A program made the position numbers and the translations under genes. This document shows positions 27,236-36,815 of a stretch of DNA of 64,000 nt, in pieces. Numbering within the stretch: position 1 is the first letter of the stretch; each line of letters opens with the position of its first letter. A model generated the notes under the pieces. The model was not told the origin of the DNA. It did no database searches and was given only the letters and a program-made list of their open reading frames with translations. Source of the stretch: Maribacter sp. MMG018 (GTDB lineage: Bacteria; Bacteroidota; Bacteroidia; Flavobacteriales; Flavobacteriaceae); assembly GCF_018100785.1 (NCBI RefSeq), contig NZ_JAGJEC010000002.1:1265758-1329757 (forward strand), written 5' to 3'.

Positions 27236-29203
27236 TTATTTAAAATTGAACCAGAAACGCACACCCTCAGTGGTCCTGTCTGTGTTTAATGTGGTCTGCA
27301 ATTGATTTGCCAATCTATTCATAAGCCTTATACCCATAGAGGAATTGGCTCTCTCCTCTGTATCCTCTGGCAGGCCTACACCGTTATCGGTATACTCGAA
27401 GAAGCCTTCTTGACCAGCTGTTTTTCTTAAATGAATATAAATTTTTCCATTCTCCTCATCATGTGGAAATGCGTATTTAAAAGAGTTGGAAACCAATTCA
27501 TTAAGAATAAGCCCAAAGGGTATTGCCCTATCTATATCCAGCTCAACACCTTCGGCGTCTATGGTAATATTAATATTATGCCCTCCTTTTTTATAAACAG
27601 ACTGTACACTATTGATCAAACTTTCTATATACCCCTGCATTTCTATAACCGACAGATCATCGTTCTGATACAATTTTTGATGGATCAGTGCCATGGCCTT
27701 TACCCTACTCTTTCCTTCCTCTAAAGCCACTATAGCAGCTTTACTTCTGGTATTTTTTGTTTGCAGACTCAATAAACTTGAAACCATCTGCAAATTATTT
27801 TTAACCCTGTGGTGAATCTCTTTTAACAACGAGTCTTTCTCTATGAGCGAATTCTCGATAAAATGTTTCTGCTCTGCGATCAAGCGTTGGTTCTTAATAC
27901 TTTTTAAATATGCATATACCAACCCTGCAAAACCTAACAAGGTAAATATCAAAGAAATAAACACCAGACTGATCCTTTCATCCATCTCACTGATCTCGTT
28001 TCTAGATTTTTCAAGATCGGCTTTCTGTTCTTCCATCATTTTACGGGAATATTCCAAATCTTGGCTTAGAACGGACTCTAGTTGTTGACTTTTAATATTG
28101 GTTGCGTTTACATCGAGGGAATCTCGAATTCTATTATTACGTTTTAAGTACATAATAGCACTCTTGTAATCTCCGGTACGATCATAATAAGCGGCGTATA
28201 ATCTGTTTTTCTTCAATACATTCTCTATTCGTATTGGTGTAAGGTCATCGCTTAAATAATCTGTTGCCTTATCAAAGTCGTTAAGCTGCAGGTAACACTC
28301 AGCTATTTCCAAAGTATTCTCTACTAGATCCGTAGAAAATTTTCCCGAGTTATATTTTTTTATTGTTTCAATGCTTTCCTCCAGGTAAGGAACAGCTTCC
28401 TCATATTCTTTCAACTGAACATGGCATTTACCAATATTACCCAATACCACCCCTTTTAGATAGTTGGCTTCGACGATCTCATTTTTGGTCTTTACCTTGA
28501 TAACATCGCTAAAATAAACATCTATCAGTGCCTTTGCCTTGTTAAAATAACTTAAGGCCGTAGGTGTAGATTTATCGAGTCTTAAATAATTACCTATGTT
28601 GTTGTTATATATAGCCTGCCCCAAGAAATCACCTTCTTCGATATTCTTTTTTTCTTCGGTCATATAATCCGTCATCGCCTTTCTGTGCTGACCAAGGCTA
28701 GAATAAATATCATAAAAGGAAATATTGTTTGTTATGCCTATTTCACGTTTGTATCTTCTAACTTCAATTTGTTTGTCGTACAACTCAAGTTTAGCATAAT
28801 TGGAATCCATTAAGTCAAGCACCAAAGTCTTGACCTTCATTTTAAAATCATCTATTCTATCATACAGTTCTTTGGCTATGGCCAAACTTTTTTCATAGTC
28901 CCCTAGATCATAATAAATTTGGGACTGCATTAACTGATAGTCTATAATGGACGTGGAGTCATTCTCTTTCTCTGCCGTATTTAGATAAATATTGACCGAA
29001 TCCAACCAATCGTATGCAGGATTCAAAGTATATCGATTGCTATTTCCAAAGAAAAATTCGGAACGGGTTTTGGAGTCGGGTAAATTTTGAAATTCCTGAA
29101 AATGATTTTCGAGTAAGGAATCAACTTCCTGCCCCTGTATCTTCATAGAAGATATAAGGAAACAAATCACCCCCAAAACTATTAACCCTAAGTGCTTTTT
29201 CAT
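27236..29203 (-). CDS. TPR sensor histidine kinase (HisKA_2 type)
   Basis: A 655-residue kinase with a signal or N-terminal membrane segment (about 5-23), a long periplasmic TPR region (about 60-370), a coiled coil and one transmembrane helix (about 410-432). It then has a HisKA_2 dimerisation domain, with the phospho-acceptor His in EIHHRVKNNLQM, and a HATPase domain (LILNELVSNSFKYAF, then DNGVGLPE). No receiver domain is fused. The LytTR regulator 400 nt upstream on the same strand is the obvious partner. The signal sensed is unknown. Confidence 0.9.
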   Translation of the reverse strand: MKKHLGLIVLGVICFLISSMKIQGQEVDSLLENHFQEFQNLPDSKTRSEFFFGNSNRYTLNPAYDWLDSVNIYLNTAEKENDSTSIIDYQLMQSQIYYDLGDYEKSLAIAKELYDRIDDFKMKVKTLVLDLMDSNYAKLELYDKQIEVRRYKREIGITNNISFYDIYSSLGQHRKAMTDYMTEEKKNIEEGDFLGQAIYNNNIGNYLRLDKSTPTALSYFNKAKALIDVYFSDVIKVKTKNEIVEANYLKGVVLGNIGKCHVQLKEYEEAVPYLEESIETIKKYNSGKFSTDLVENTLEIAECYLQLNDFDKATDYLSDDLTPIRIENVLKKNRLYAAYYDRTGDYKSAIMYLKRNNRIRDSLDVNATNIKSQQLESVLSQDLEYSRKMMEEQKADLEKSRNEISEMDERISLVFISLIFTLLGFAGLVYAYLKSIKNQRLIAEQKHFIENSLIEKDSLLKEIHHRVKNNLQMVSSLLSLQTKNTRSKAAIVALEEGKSRVKAMALIHQKLYQNDDLSVIEMQGYIESLINSVQSVYKKGGHNINITIDAEGVELDIDRAIPFGLILNELVSNSFKYAFPHDEENGKIYIHLRKTAGQEGFFEYTDNGVGLPEDTEERANSSMGIRLMNRLANQLQTTLNTDRTTEGVRFWFNFK

Positions 29204-29603
29204 ATCATAACAAACACAGTAACAAACTTAATCGTTATACTTGGCTTAGTTAAATTTTTGTTGTGAACTGCATCAGCAACATTGCCTATAACAAATAAAA
29301 TTGCGCGTAAGCTTTAAAATTGCATTCTTAAATACACGTGACCATCAAAATTATAACATGAAGCAGTATAGTATTAAAACTATTTGGCTAATGAATACCC
29401 CACAAACATGAGTTTATTTGGCAACCCTATGTTACATTACAGCAAAAATATTGCTTCGTATTTCTAATCAAAGCAATTTGTTGTGTAACCACTCTTTTTT
29501 GTTGTGAAGTGCAATGCAACAGAAAAAATACCCTTTTTATCGATTTTTTCGTGCATTTCGTCGATATTTCTGTCTTGTCGGAAATTCCCGACAAAACGAG
29601 GTA
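29204..29603. other. Intergenic region between kinase and LytTR regulator
   Basis: A 400-base, AT-rich, non-coding region. It holds an imperfect direct repeat starting TTTTTGTTGTGAA (29255-29267 and 29496-29508), each copy followed by a similar ...TGCA...GCAAC tail, and a hairpin TTGTCGG / CCGACAA (29575-29594) just downstream of the regulator stop. The hairpin lacks a long T-run, so it is a weak terminator candidate. The repeats lie in the promoter region of the kinase and may be binding sites. Confidence 0.45.
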
Positions 29604-30362
29604 TCATGAATTCATTGCAGAAATAATAAACTCCTTAAAGTCTTTGGATATCGGAATCAAAGTATCGTTGATCATGATATCCTTAGAGTTAATGGCGTCT
29701 ATATGATCTACATTAACAATGTAAGACTTATGTGCCCTGTAGAACTTGTTCTTTGGAAGTTTTTCCAAATAATCTTTTAAGGGAGACCTTACCAAGAATT
29801 TCTTATCAACGGTATTTACCTCTAAATAAACGTTATCGGCTTTTATAAATTGAATATCACCAAACTGGATTCGGTAATACAAATGTTGTTTTTTAACAAA
29901 AATAGAATCTTTAAGAATAGAGTTGGACATAGGTCCGTCTTCGTTTACATCTCCATTGTTTGCCGATCCACCTGATTGTTTACCGTAGATAAAATTCGAC
30001 AATGCAATCTCTATAGACGTGTACAGGTCTTGCTGTTCAAATGGTTTTACCAAATAGCCATTCGGTTTTACGGTTTTGGCATTTTCAACGGTAGCCCTAT
30101 CGGAGTTCGAGGTCACAAAAATAAACGGGATGTCGTAGTTGTCCCTTATATGCTTTCCTAAATCAATTCCCGTTTTATCGGATGCCAATATAATATCTAT
30201 CAACACAAGATCTACTTGCTGATTTTTTAGCACCTCAACGGCCTGTTCGTATACAATTACATTATCTACAATCTCATAACCAATCTCCTCTAACATGGAT
30301 TGCATGTCATCGGCTATGATCACATTATCCTCAACAATAAGTATTTTAATAGGTTGTTCCAA
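29604..30362 (-). CDS. LytTR-family response regulator
   Basis: A 252-residue regulator. The N-terminal receiver (about 6-120) has acidic residues in VEDN, the phospho-acceptor Asp in LVLIDIILAS and Lys in YLVKPF. The C-terminal LytTR DNA-binding domain (about 150-250) includes VYLEVNTVDKKFLVRSPL and FYRAHKSYIVN. It probably receives phosphate from the TPR kinase encoded just downstream. menA lies 34 nt upstream on the same strand, so it may be read through from the menaquinone operon. Confidence 0.92.
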   Translation of the reverse strand: MEQPIKILIVEDNVIIADDMQSMLEEIGYEIVDNVIVYEQAVEVLKNQQVDLVLIDIILASDKTGIDLGKHIRDNYDIPFIFVTSNSDRATVENAKTVKPNGYLVKPFEQQDLYTSIEIALSNFIYGKQSGGSANNGDVNEDGPMSNSILKDSIFVKKQHLYYRIQFGDIQFIKADNVYLEVNTVDKKFLVRSPLKDYLEKLPKNKFYRAHKSYIVNVDHIDAINSKDIMINDTLIPISKDFKEFIISAMNS

Positions 30363-30396
30363 AATAGTTAGCGGTTTAGTGGTTTAACGTCCAAAA

Positions 30397-31305
30397 CTAC
30401 AAAAAATTGTGATAACTAAAATAAAAGAGCAACGCCATAAAAAAGGTGCTTAATGCCAACTTTTTTAGTTCTGGATCCAGTAAAACCGGATCGTTTGTTC
30501 TTTTTACTTTTAGCAAATGTATAAAAACGGGTATAAAAGCGATTAAGCAAATAAAATTTTTCCAATTATCGTAGGTAAACGCAATGTACCCAAACATACA
30601 AATAAATGAGGATACCAAAATTACGTAATGATATTTCTTTCCTTTCTCAAAGCCCATTTTAACAACAAGGGTATTTTTACCCGACTGCTTATCCGATATA
30701 TGATCTCTAAGATTGTTAAGGTTCAAAACCCCAACACTAAGCAGCCCTACACTAACCGCCGGTAATATAGAACCTATAGGAACTTCTTTTATAAAAAGAA
30801 ACATACTTCCCAATACACTGACCAGGCCAAAAAACACAAATACGAATATATCTCCCAAACCATTATACCCATAAGCAGATTCACCCACAGTATATTTTAT
30901 GGCGGCCCATATACTTAATCCCCCAAGAACTAAAAACAAGATGGCCCAAGGCAACTCATTATTATCGAATGAAAAATAAAGTAAGGCAAACACCAGTAAC
31001 AGGTCTACCAATACATTAATGATTATACCTTTTTTTAAGGATTTACGGGAAAGAAGACCACTCTGCAAGGCTCTTTTAGGTCCAACTCTATTCTCATTAT
31101 CGGTGCCCTTAACACCATCTCCATAATCATTGGCAAAGTTAGAGGTAATTTGAAATGCAACGGTCGTAAGAATTGCCAGCAAAAACACGGTATTGTTTAT
31201 AGCACCGTAATACCCTGCCAATGCGGCCCCAACAATTATGCCCGATACGGATAAAGGTAATGTTCTGAGTCTGGCAGCGCTAACCCAAGCCTTTAATTTT
31301 AACAC
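30397..31305 (-). CDS. menA: 1,4-Dihydroxy-2-naphthoate polyprenyltransferase
   Basis: A 302-residue polytopic UbiA-superfamily enzyme with about eight or nine membrane helices. The first Asp-rich motif is NFANDYGDGVKGTDNENR (about 57-74) and the second NNLRDHISDKQSGK (about 196-209). It attaches the polyprenyl chain to DHNA in the membrane, the step before MenG methylation. It is 2 nt from the SPOR-domain gene and in line with the upstream menaquinone genes. Confidence 0.92.
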   Translation of the reverse strand: MLKLKAWVSAARLRTLPLSVSGIIVGAALAGYYGAINNTVFLLAILTTVAFQITSNFANDYGDGVKGTDNENRVGPKRALQSGLLSRKSLKKGIIINVLVDLLLVFALLYFSFDNNELPWAILFLVLGGLSIWAAIKYTVGESAYGYNGLGDIFVFVFFGLVSVLGSMFLFIKEVPIGSILPAVSVGLLSVGVLNLNNLRDHISDKQSGKNTLVVKMGFEKGKKYHYVILVSSFICMFGYIAFTYDNWKNFICLIAFIPVFIHLLKVKRTNDPVLLDPELKKLALSTFFMALLFYFSYHNFL

Positions 31306-31307
31306 TA

Positions 31308-31910
31308 TTAATAAGGGTCTTCTATTTGAATTCTTTTTCCTCCTTTATAAGAAGCCACAAACGCATCTTCAAAACCAATTTGAACCAATTGCTTTCTAAA
31401 AGACTGAGCTTCTTCTAAAGTTTCAAAATTACCCAAGGAATAAGAATAAAAAGGATTTGTCTTTACAAACAAGGTATTGGTAAGTGCTTCAGAAGCAAGA
31501 GTTACATTGTTATCCACAAAAGATTTGACTTGTACGGAATAGATTTTTTCTTTTTCCAAAAATTCTTTGGCCAAGTAAAATTCCTTTACCAAACTTAATT
31601 CTTCGTTCTGGGCCTTAAGATTATTTATTCTGGATTTAATGGCGTCTAAACTATCAATTGAAACCAACAAGGTATTATTCTGCTTATCGTAAGAGTTAGA
31701 GCTGCTCAAACCCGCCGTAAAAGAGGTTAAAGCCAACCCCCCAATTAAGAAAAAAGCAGTAATACCGGCAAAAATATTTCTTTGCAACTTACTTTTTTTC
31801 AGCTCTTTGTTCTTAAACTTGATCTGATCAAGAAGACGTTCGTTAATAATTTGAGCTTTATCTATGTCTTTATGCAACTCTAGTAAATCACTTTCTTCAA
31901 TAAAGGGCAT
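31308..31910 (-). CDS. Membrane-anchored protein with SPOR-like domain
   Basis: A 200-residue protein with a cytosolic N-terminus (about 1-45), one transmembrane helix (about 48-70), a coiled coil (about 80-125) and a C-terminal region (about 126-195) resembling a SPOR fold (IYSVQVKSF and SYSLGNFETLEEAQSFRKQL). SPOR domains bind denuded peptidoglycan at division sites, so a cell-envelope role is plausible but inferred. It ends 2 nt before menA. Confidence 0.72.
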   Translation of the reverse strand: MPFIEESDLLELHKDIDKAQIINERLLDQIKFKNKELKKSKLQRNIFAGITAFFLIGGLALTSFTAGLSSSNSYDKQNNTLLVSIDSLDAIKSRINNLKAQNEELSLVKEFYLAKEFLEKEKIYSVQVKSFVDNNVTLASEALTNTLFVKTNPFYSYSLGNFETLEEAQSFRKQLVQIGFEDAFVASYKGGKRIQIEDPY

Positions 31911-32093
31911 ATAAAATATATTTTAGGCAATACTGTATGTTAAAGATAATTTAAAAAGGGGTTATAATTGTTATAACTACCCTTATTGTACACAAAAATA
32001 GGATTAACGACAAACATAACAAATAATATAGATCCTATTTGTTCAATAAAAATTTGAAAATCAAATATTTAAGAATTTTCTGACATTCAAAAT

Positions 32094-32930
32094 TTATTCG
32101 TCGATCAGACTGACCCCATCATCTTCCAACTTAATTTTTCTTTCTTTGTATAGGGTACCAAGTCCTTTCTTAAAAGTTTTTTTACTCATCTGAAGCATAT
32201 CCCTTATTTCATCGGGATCGGATTTATCGTGCAATGCCAAAAACCCCCCATTTTCTTTGATCACACTATAAATTTTGTTCGCTGCCGGTTCTAAGACCCT
32301 GCTTCCTAAAGGCTGTAGAGAAATATCTATTTTATTATCCTTTCTTATTTTCTTTACACAACCGGGAATAACGTCCCCTATATTTATCGTCTTGAACACT
32401 TCGTTAAAATAGACCAGTCCCTTATGTTTTTCGTTTACGATAACTTCCCATCCTAAATCTGTTTGCCTTGTCACCACCAGATCCACTTCGTCCCATTCTT
32501 TTATTTGAAGGTTCTCGTTACTCAAAAACTTATCCAATTTATTGGAGGCTACCAATCTTCCCGACTTTTGATCAAGGTAACAGTGCACCACGTACCATTG
32601 GCCTTGCTTCATTTTATTGCGCTGCTCCCTAAAAGGAACCAAAAGGTGCTTCTCAAGGCCCCAATCCATAAACGCTCCATATTCATTTACTTCCGCCACT
32701 TGTAAAAGACGAAATTCACCTATCATAATATCTGGATCAATAGTGGTGGCTATTGGTCTTTCATCGTAATCCAAATAACAGAACACCTCTATTTTCTCCC
32801 CTATTTCATAGGTTGTAGGCACGTACTTGTTTGGCAATAAAATATCATTGCCTTCTTCGTCTCCTAAAAAAAGACCTACGCTGGTATCTCTTAGTATGGT
32901 TAAATTATTTTTTTTTCCTATCTCTATCAT
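32094..32930 (-). CDS. CvfB-like S1 RNA-binding protein
   Basis: A 278-residue protein with tandem S1-like beta-barrels (about 1-65, 66-135 and 140-210) and a C-terminal winged helix (about 225-275), the CvfB arrangement. Landmarks are EYGAFMDWGLEKHLLVPF and GLVYFNEVF. CvfB binds RNA in Gram-positive bacteria and affects virulence gene expression; here the role is only inferred. It sits within the menaquinone-gene stretch, possibly cotranscribed. Confidence 0.85.
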   Translation of the reverse strand: MIEIGKKNNLTILRDTSVGLFLGDEEGNDILLPNKYVPTTYEIGEKIEVFCYLDYDERPIATTIDPDIMIGEFRLLQVAEVNEYGAFMDWGLEKHLLVPFREQRNKMKQGQWYVVHCYLDQKSGRLVASNKLDKFLSNENLQIKEWDEVDLVVTRQTDLGWEVIVNEKHKGLVYFNEVFKTINIGDVIPGCVKKIRKDNKIDISLQPLGSRVLEPAANKIYSVIKENGGFLALHDKSDPDEIRDMLQMSKKTFKKGLGTLYKERKIKLEDDGVSLIDE

Positions 32931-32981
32931 GCTACAAAATTACATTATTATAACGGGAGTGCAATTCTTATAAATTCAAAT

Positions 32982-33009
32982 AAAAAAAGCCGCTTCAAAA
33001 GAAGCGGCC
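32982..33009 (-). terminator. Terminator downstream of the DUF2853 gene
   Basis: GCCGCTTC / GAAGCGGC with loop AAAA, followed on the minus strand by seven T. It separates the DUF2853 gene from the CvfB gene. Confidence 0.85.
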
Positions 33010-33034
33010 GATAAAAACTTTTAGAATATCCCTC

Positions 33035-33373
33035 TTAATAGATGGAAGCTTTGTTGAAATGCTTGCACAACATATAGTAAACTACCGCTCTGTGCTTGTT
33101 CTTGTTAGAAGAACCATATTTATCCATAACGCTTTTTATAGCATCCATTAATTCAGGACCATCTTTAAGGCCTAATTTTTTAATAAGATAATTGTTCTTA
33201 ACAGTTTCCAACTCTTTTTCATCTCCTCCGGACACTTTAGAAGCGTCAAGGTTATATATAGAAGGGCCTAAACCTATTGTTACCTTTGTTAGCAAATCCA
33301 TATCTGCGCTTTCACCAAACTTGTCTTTGATATCCGCTGCATATTTCTCGATTAAATCATCTCTTTTACTCAT
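33035..33373 (-). CDS. DUF2853 family protein
   Basis: A 112-residue, helical, soluble protein matching DUF2853 (opening SKRDDLIEKYAADIKDKF; C-terminal HRAVVYYMLCKHF). The function is unknown. It is found next to menD in related genomes. It has its own terminator. Confidence 0.85.
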   Translation of the reverse strand: MSKRDDLIEKYAADIKDKFGESADMDLLTKVTIGLGPSIYNLDASKVSGGDEKELETVKNNYLIKKLGLKDGPELMDAIKSVMDKYGSSNKNKHRAVVYYMLCKHFNKASIY

Positions 33374-33413
33374 AATTATTAGTGTCTTTTTAAATAAATA
33401 GTTAATATGTCAT

Positions 33414-35174
33414 CTAAGATATGAAATGAAAATAATCCGTCAAAATTTTATTGTTTATAAGTCGCGGTGTTTGTATCTCTAAAAGTTTTGGCCTGGTCGA
33501 GGCTTTATAAAAAACCGACAGTTCTTTTAATAGCGAATCCTCATCGGACGACACCGAGTATGCTATATTGTACATATCGCAGAGCGATGATGCATTAAGA
33601 TCATGTTTGGTCTCAAAAAACCGCTCAAAATTGTCGGTATCCTCTTTACCGGGCAAGATTCTAAAAATACCTCCACCATTATTATTGATCAAGATTATCC
33701 TAAAATCATTTCTTATATAGTTGTTCCACAAGGCATTGCTATCATAGAAAAAACTAAGATCCCCAGTAATTAACAAGGTAGGACTTTGTTGATGTACCGC
33801 AGCACCGATAGCCGTAGATGTACTACCATCTATACCACTTGTACCCCTATTGCAAAAAACTTTTAGTGAAGGATCGAGGTCAAAGAGCTGTGTATATCTA
33901 ATGGTTGAACTATTCGCCAAATGCAATTGGTAATTTGTCGGTATTTTTTTTAGGATACGATCAAAAACCAAAAAATCGGAAAATGGAATTTTATTTAAAT
34001 ACGATTTCCTTTTCGCTTCATAGTTCTTTTTCACCTTGTCCCAAAAGGAGAAATAATCTGAATTCGTTGCCTTACCATCTGGGTATAACAAGGGTAAAAA
34101 AGTATTCGGAGGTACATTGAAATGCTTTTCCAAACAAAAAAAGGTATTATTGGCCCTTGTATTTCCAACATGCCAATGATGTTCTGGAGCGTAATCCCTT
34201 AGAAAGGCCTTTATCTTTTTAGATACGATCAAGCCTCCCATCGTCACTAAAATATCTGGTTGCAAGTTTTTAAAGTATGCTTCCCTATCCTTTTTTAGTT
34301 CAATAGGAGCCAAAATAGAATCTATACTATTAAAAAAGTTAGGATGGTGAAGATTGGAGGTCGTTTCTGTAAATACCAGAACAGATGGATCGTTGGCCAG
34401 TTTTTTCAGCATTTCCGATTCGATCATATTGGGAGCTTTGCCCCCTACAAGCACCATTTTCTTCTTAGCTTGTTGCCATTGTTTTAAAAGGTCTTTCGAT
34501 ATCACCTTCTCTACTTTTGCTTTCTGCACCGGCTCTATATGCGGAATCAAACCTGTACCTTCCTGCACATTGTACAATGGTTCTTCTAACGGAACATTGA
34601 TATGGACCGGAAGTTTTTTTTGTATGGCACTGTTAATTACCCTGTTCAGTTGCTTATCGTTATAGGCCTGTACTTCTTGTTGCAAGGTGTCTAGGTCTTT
34701 ATACCGAAGCAACGCTGGATCATACTTGTTTATAGTACTTGTAGCGTGGCTTACATCTTGTTTTAAATTGGCAGCGTCACCTATATGATTTTTAAAAACA
34801 TCATCTTGTCGGATGGTCTGGCCATCACCAATGTCTATTTTATACGATGGCCTATCTGCAGATATAACCACCAAGGGGACTTCACTATAATAAGCTTCCG
34901 CTACGGCAGGGTAATAATTTAACAGTGCACTGCCCGAGGTACAAACTACCGCCACTGGCTCCTTTAACTGTCTGGCCATACCCAAGGCAAAAAAAGCGGC
35001 ACAACGCTCATCTACGATACTAAAACAATTGAAATATGGGTGCTCGGTAAAAGATATGGTCAAGGGAGCGTTCCTAGATCCAGGAGAAATAACAATGTTG
35101 CTTAATCCTTTGGCCTTACAATGCTCTATTAGACTCTGAGCTGTGGGTATTGTTGAGTATTTCATTGTATACAA
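33414..35174 (-). CDS. menD: SEPHCHC synthase
   Basis: A 586-residue thiamine-diphosphate enzyme that adds 2-oxoglutarate to isochorismate in menaquinone synthesis. The cofactor-activating Glu is in VDERCAAFFALG near residue 55, and the Mg/ThDP motif is GDLSFFYDSNAL with NNNGGGIF about 30 residues later. Length and order of the three domains fit MenD. It lies 40 nt downstream of menF. An alternative Met three codons later is possible. Confidence 0.95.
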   Translation of the reverse strand: MYTMKYSTIPTAQSLIEHCKAKGLSNIVISPGSRNAPLTISFTEHPYFNCFSIVDERCAAFFALGMARQLKEPVAVVCTSGSALLNYYPAVAEAYYSEVPLVVISADRPSYKIDIGDGQTIRQDDVFKNHIGDAANLKQDVSHATSTINKYDPALLRYKDLDTLQQEVQAYNDKQLNRVINSAIQKKLPVHINVPLEEPLYNVQEGTGLIPHIEPVQKAKVEKVISKDLLKQWQQAKKKMVLVGGKAPNMIESEMLKKLANDPSVLVFTETTSNLHHPNFFNSIDSILAPIELKKDREAYFKNLQPDILVTMGGLIVSKKIKAFLRDYAPEHHWHVGNTRANNTFFCLEKHFNVPPNTFLPLLYPDGKATNSDYFSFWDKVKKNYEAKRKSYLNKIPFSDFLVFDRILKKIPTNYQLHLANSSTIRYTQLFDLDPSLKVFCNRGTSGIDGSTSTAIGAAVHQQSPTLLITGDLSFFYDSNALWNNYIRNDFRIILINNNGGGIFRILPGKEDTDNFERFFETKHDLNASSLCDMYNIAYSVSSDEDSLLKELSVFYKASTRPKLLEIQTPRLINNKILTDYFHFIS

Positions 35175-35214
35175 AAATACGACCTATGAACCTCTTTACC
35201 CAAAAGAGGAAGTA

Positions 35215-36348
35215 TTAAGTCATAACCGCCTTCAGCATTGTCAAGCTTTTATTCTCTGTCTCTTCCCACTCGTTTTCCGCATCCGAATCAAAGGTAATAC
35301 CACCGCCCACGTACACTATTGCCTTGTTATCAACTATTTGCATACATCTTAAGTTTACATAAAGCTCTGAACAGGTTGTTATAGATCTATAGGCACTGTT
35401 TTCTTTATTGCGGTTATTGGTGTTTCGCGATCGTTCATTTTTAAAATTAAGCTCTCCCAAGAACCCGGTATAATAAGACCTTGTATAGCTTTCGTTCTGT
35501 AGAATAAACTCTTTTGCTTCTGCTTTCGGAAATCCACATACGGCCGGTGTTGGATGCAGTGCCGTTATCAATTCCCCTATTTTATTTCTCTCGTACTCTC
35601 CAGAAATTTTGGTTCTTAGGTGCCACAGATGTCCGGCTCTAACGGTTTCCAACTCGCCGACTTCCATTTTTAGGCTTTTTTCTTTTAGTACACTTTCTAT
35701 AAACTCTGTGACCAATCGCTGTTCATGTAGTTCTTTCTCTTCCCAAATAGGCTTATTATCTATTCCGTTTATCAACTTTGTTCCTGCCAACGACATGGTA
35801 GTAAAAGCGGTTCCCCTGGTTTTTAGCAAAATTTCAGGTGTTGCTCCCAACCAAGTACCGATTCTAGGATGGTACCACACATAGCACAATGCATTTTCGT
35901 AGAGCTGAACGAGTTCTTTAAAAATAGCTATGGCCGATTTTATAATGGATACTTCTTTTTTTCTTGACAAGACCACCTTTCTATACTCACCGGATTCAAT
36001 GCCCGCTACCGCCCTTTTCACCATATTTTTGTATTCCGATTTCTCTATTCCATCTATCGGATTCGAAAAGCTTACATGATCTTTCGAGGTCTCTTTTAAG
36101 GCAAGGGGCTCGGTCACATAATTATCAGGATAAAGCAATATAGACGGGGCTTTATCATCAAAAGGGGCAAATACGAAACCACTTTCCTTAAAGTCTTTTA
36201 TGGTGTGGATTTTGTCGTCGTTCTGAAAAAGACCGTTTAATACCGCTGTCTTTGGTTTTCTGTACAAAACAAATGGCAGTTGCTCCCTTAAATGTCTTTC
36301 TGCTTGCTTAAAAATAGTTGGCACTATCTTATTTTTTAGGTAATGCAA
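35215..36348 (-). CDS. menF: Isochorismate synthase
   Basis: A 377-residue chorismate-binding enzyme that converts chorismate to isochorismate, the committed step of menaquinone synthesis. Motifs are WLGATPEILL, SLAGTK, LHPTPAVCGFPKAEA and YTGFLGEL, all from the conserved catalytic core. Its start overlaps the thioesterase gene by 20 nt, and menD follows. An alternative role in siderophore synthesis is unlikely given the menD neighbour. Confidence 0.92.
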   Translation of the reverse strand: MHYLKNKIVPTIFKQAERHLREQLPFVLYRKPKTAVLNGLFQNDDKIHTIKDFKESGFVFAPFDDKAPSILLYPDNYVTEPLALKETSKDHVSFSNPIDGIEKSEYKNMVKRAVAGIESGEYRKVVLSRKKEVSIIKSAIAIFKELVQLYENALCYVWYHPRIGTWLGATPEILLKTRGTAFTTMSLAGTKLINGIDNKPIWEEKELHEQRLVTEFIESVLKEKSLKMEVGELETVRAGHLWHLRTKISGEYERNKIGELITALHPTPAVCGFPKAEAKEFILQNESYTRSYYTGFLGELNFKNERSRNTNNRNKENSAYRSITTCSELYVNLRCMQIVDNKAIVYVGGGITFDSDAENEWEETENKSLTMLKAVMT

Positions 36349-36751
36349 TCGTAGTCAACTTACAAACCGAGATCAGCTGCTGCTCTTCATTGGTAATTTT
36401 AATATCCCATACTTGGGTCGTTCTTCCTTTATGGATAAAAGTGGCCTTTGCAAATACAAATCCCTCTTTGATACTTTTTACATGATTCGCAGAAATTTCT
36501 ATTCCCCTTACAAAATACTCCTCGGCATTTAAGAATATATAAGAGGCCATACTGCCCACACTCTCGGCCAAAGCTACCATTGCCCCACCATGTAATACCC
36601 CATCGGGTTGATGCACCTTGGGCGTTACGGGCATTTTAGCGATCAGAAAATCTTCTCCAACGTCCACATATTCAATCTCCAAAGTTTCCATCATCGTGTT
36701 CTTCGAAGAGTTATTACAGACCCGAAGAATCTTATCTTTGTACTCGCTCAT
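36329..36751 (-). CDS. menI: Hotdog-fold thioesterase, probable DHNA-CoA thioesterase
   Basis: A 140-residue PaaI/YdiI-type hotdog protein. The core HQPDGVLHGGAMVALAESVGS (HGG turn and catalytic Glu) and the later EISANHVKSIKEG closely follow E. coli YdiI (MenI), the DHNA-CoA hydrolase. As the first gene of the run menI-menF-menD, overlapping menF by 20 nt, a menaquinone role is well supported. The assignment to DHNA-CoA is still inference; generic aromatic acyl-CoA hydrolysis is the alternative. Confidence 0.82.
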   Translation of the reverse strand: MSEYKDKILRVCNNSSKNTMMETLEIEYVDVGEDFLIAKMPVTPKVHQPDGVLHGGAMVALAESVGSMASYIFLNAEEYFVRGIEISANHVKSIKEGFVFAKATFIHKGRTTQVWDIKITNEEQQLISVCKLTTIALPKK

Positions 36752-36815
36752 ATTTTTTTATGTAAAATTAAGGAATAGAATATCAAAAAACATTAATAGA
36801 ACAGATAGATTTACT

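Noticed and set aside
36618..36815. N-terminal extension of the alpha/beta hydrolase
   Set aside because: It would overlap the divergent thioesterase gene and its promoter, and the added residues are not hydrolase-like; ATG 36816 is preferred.
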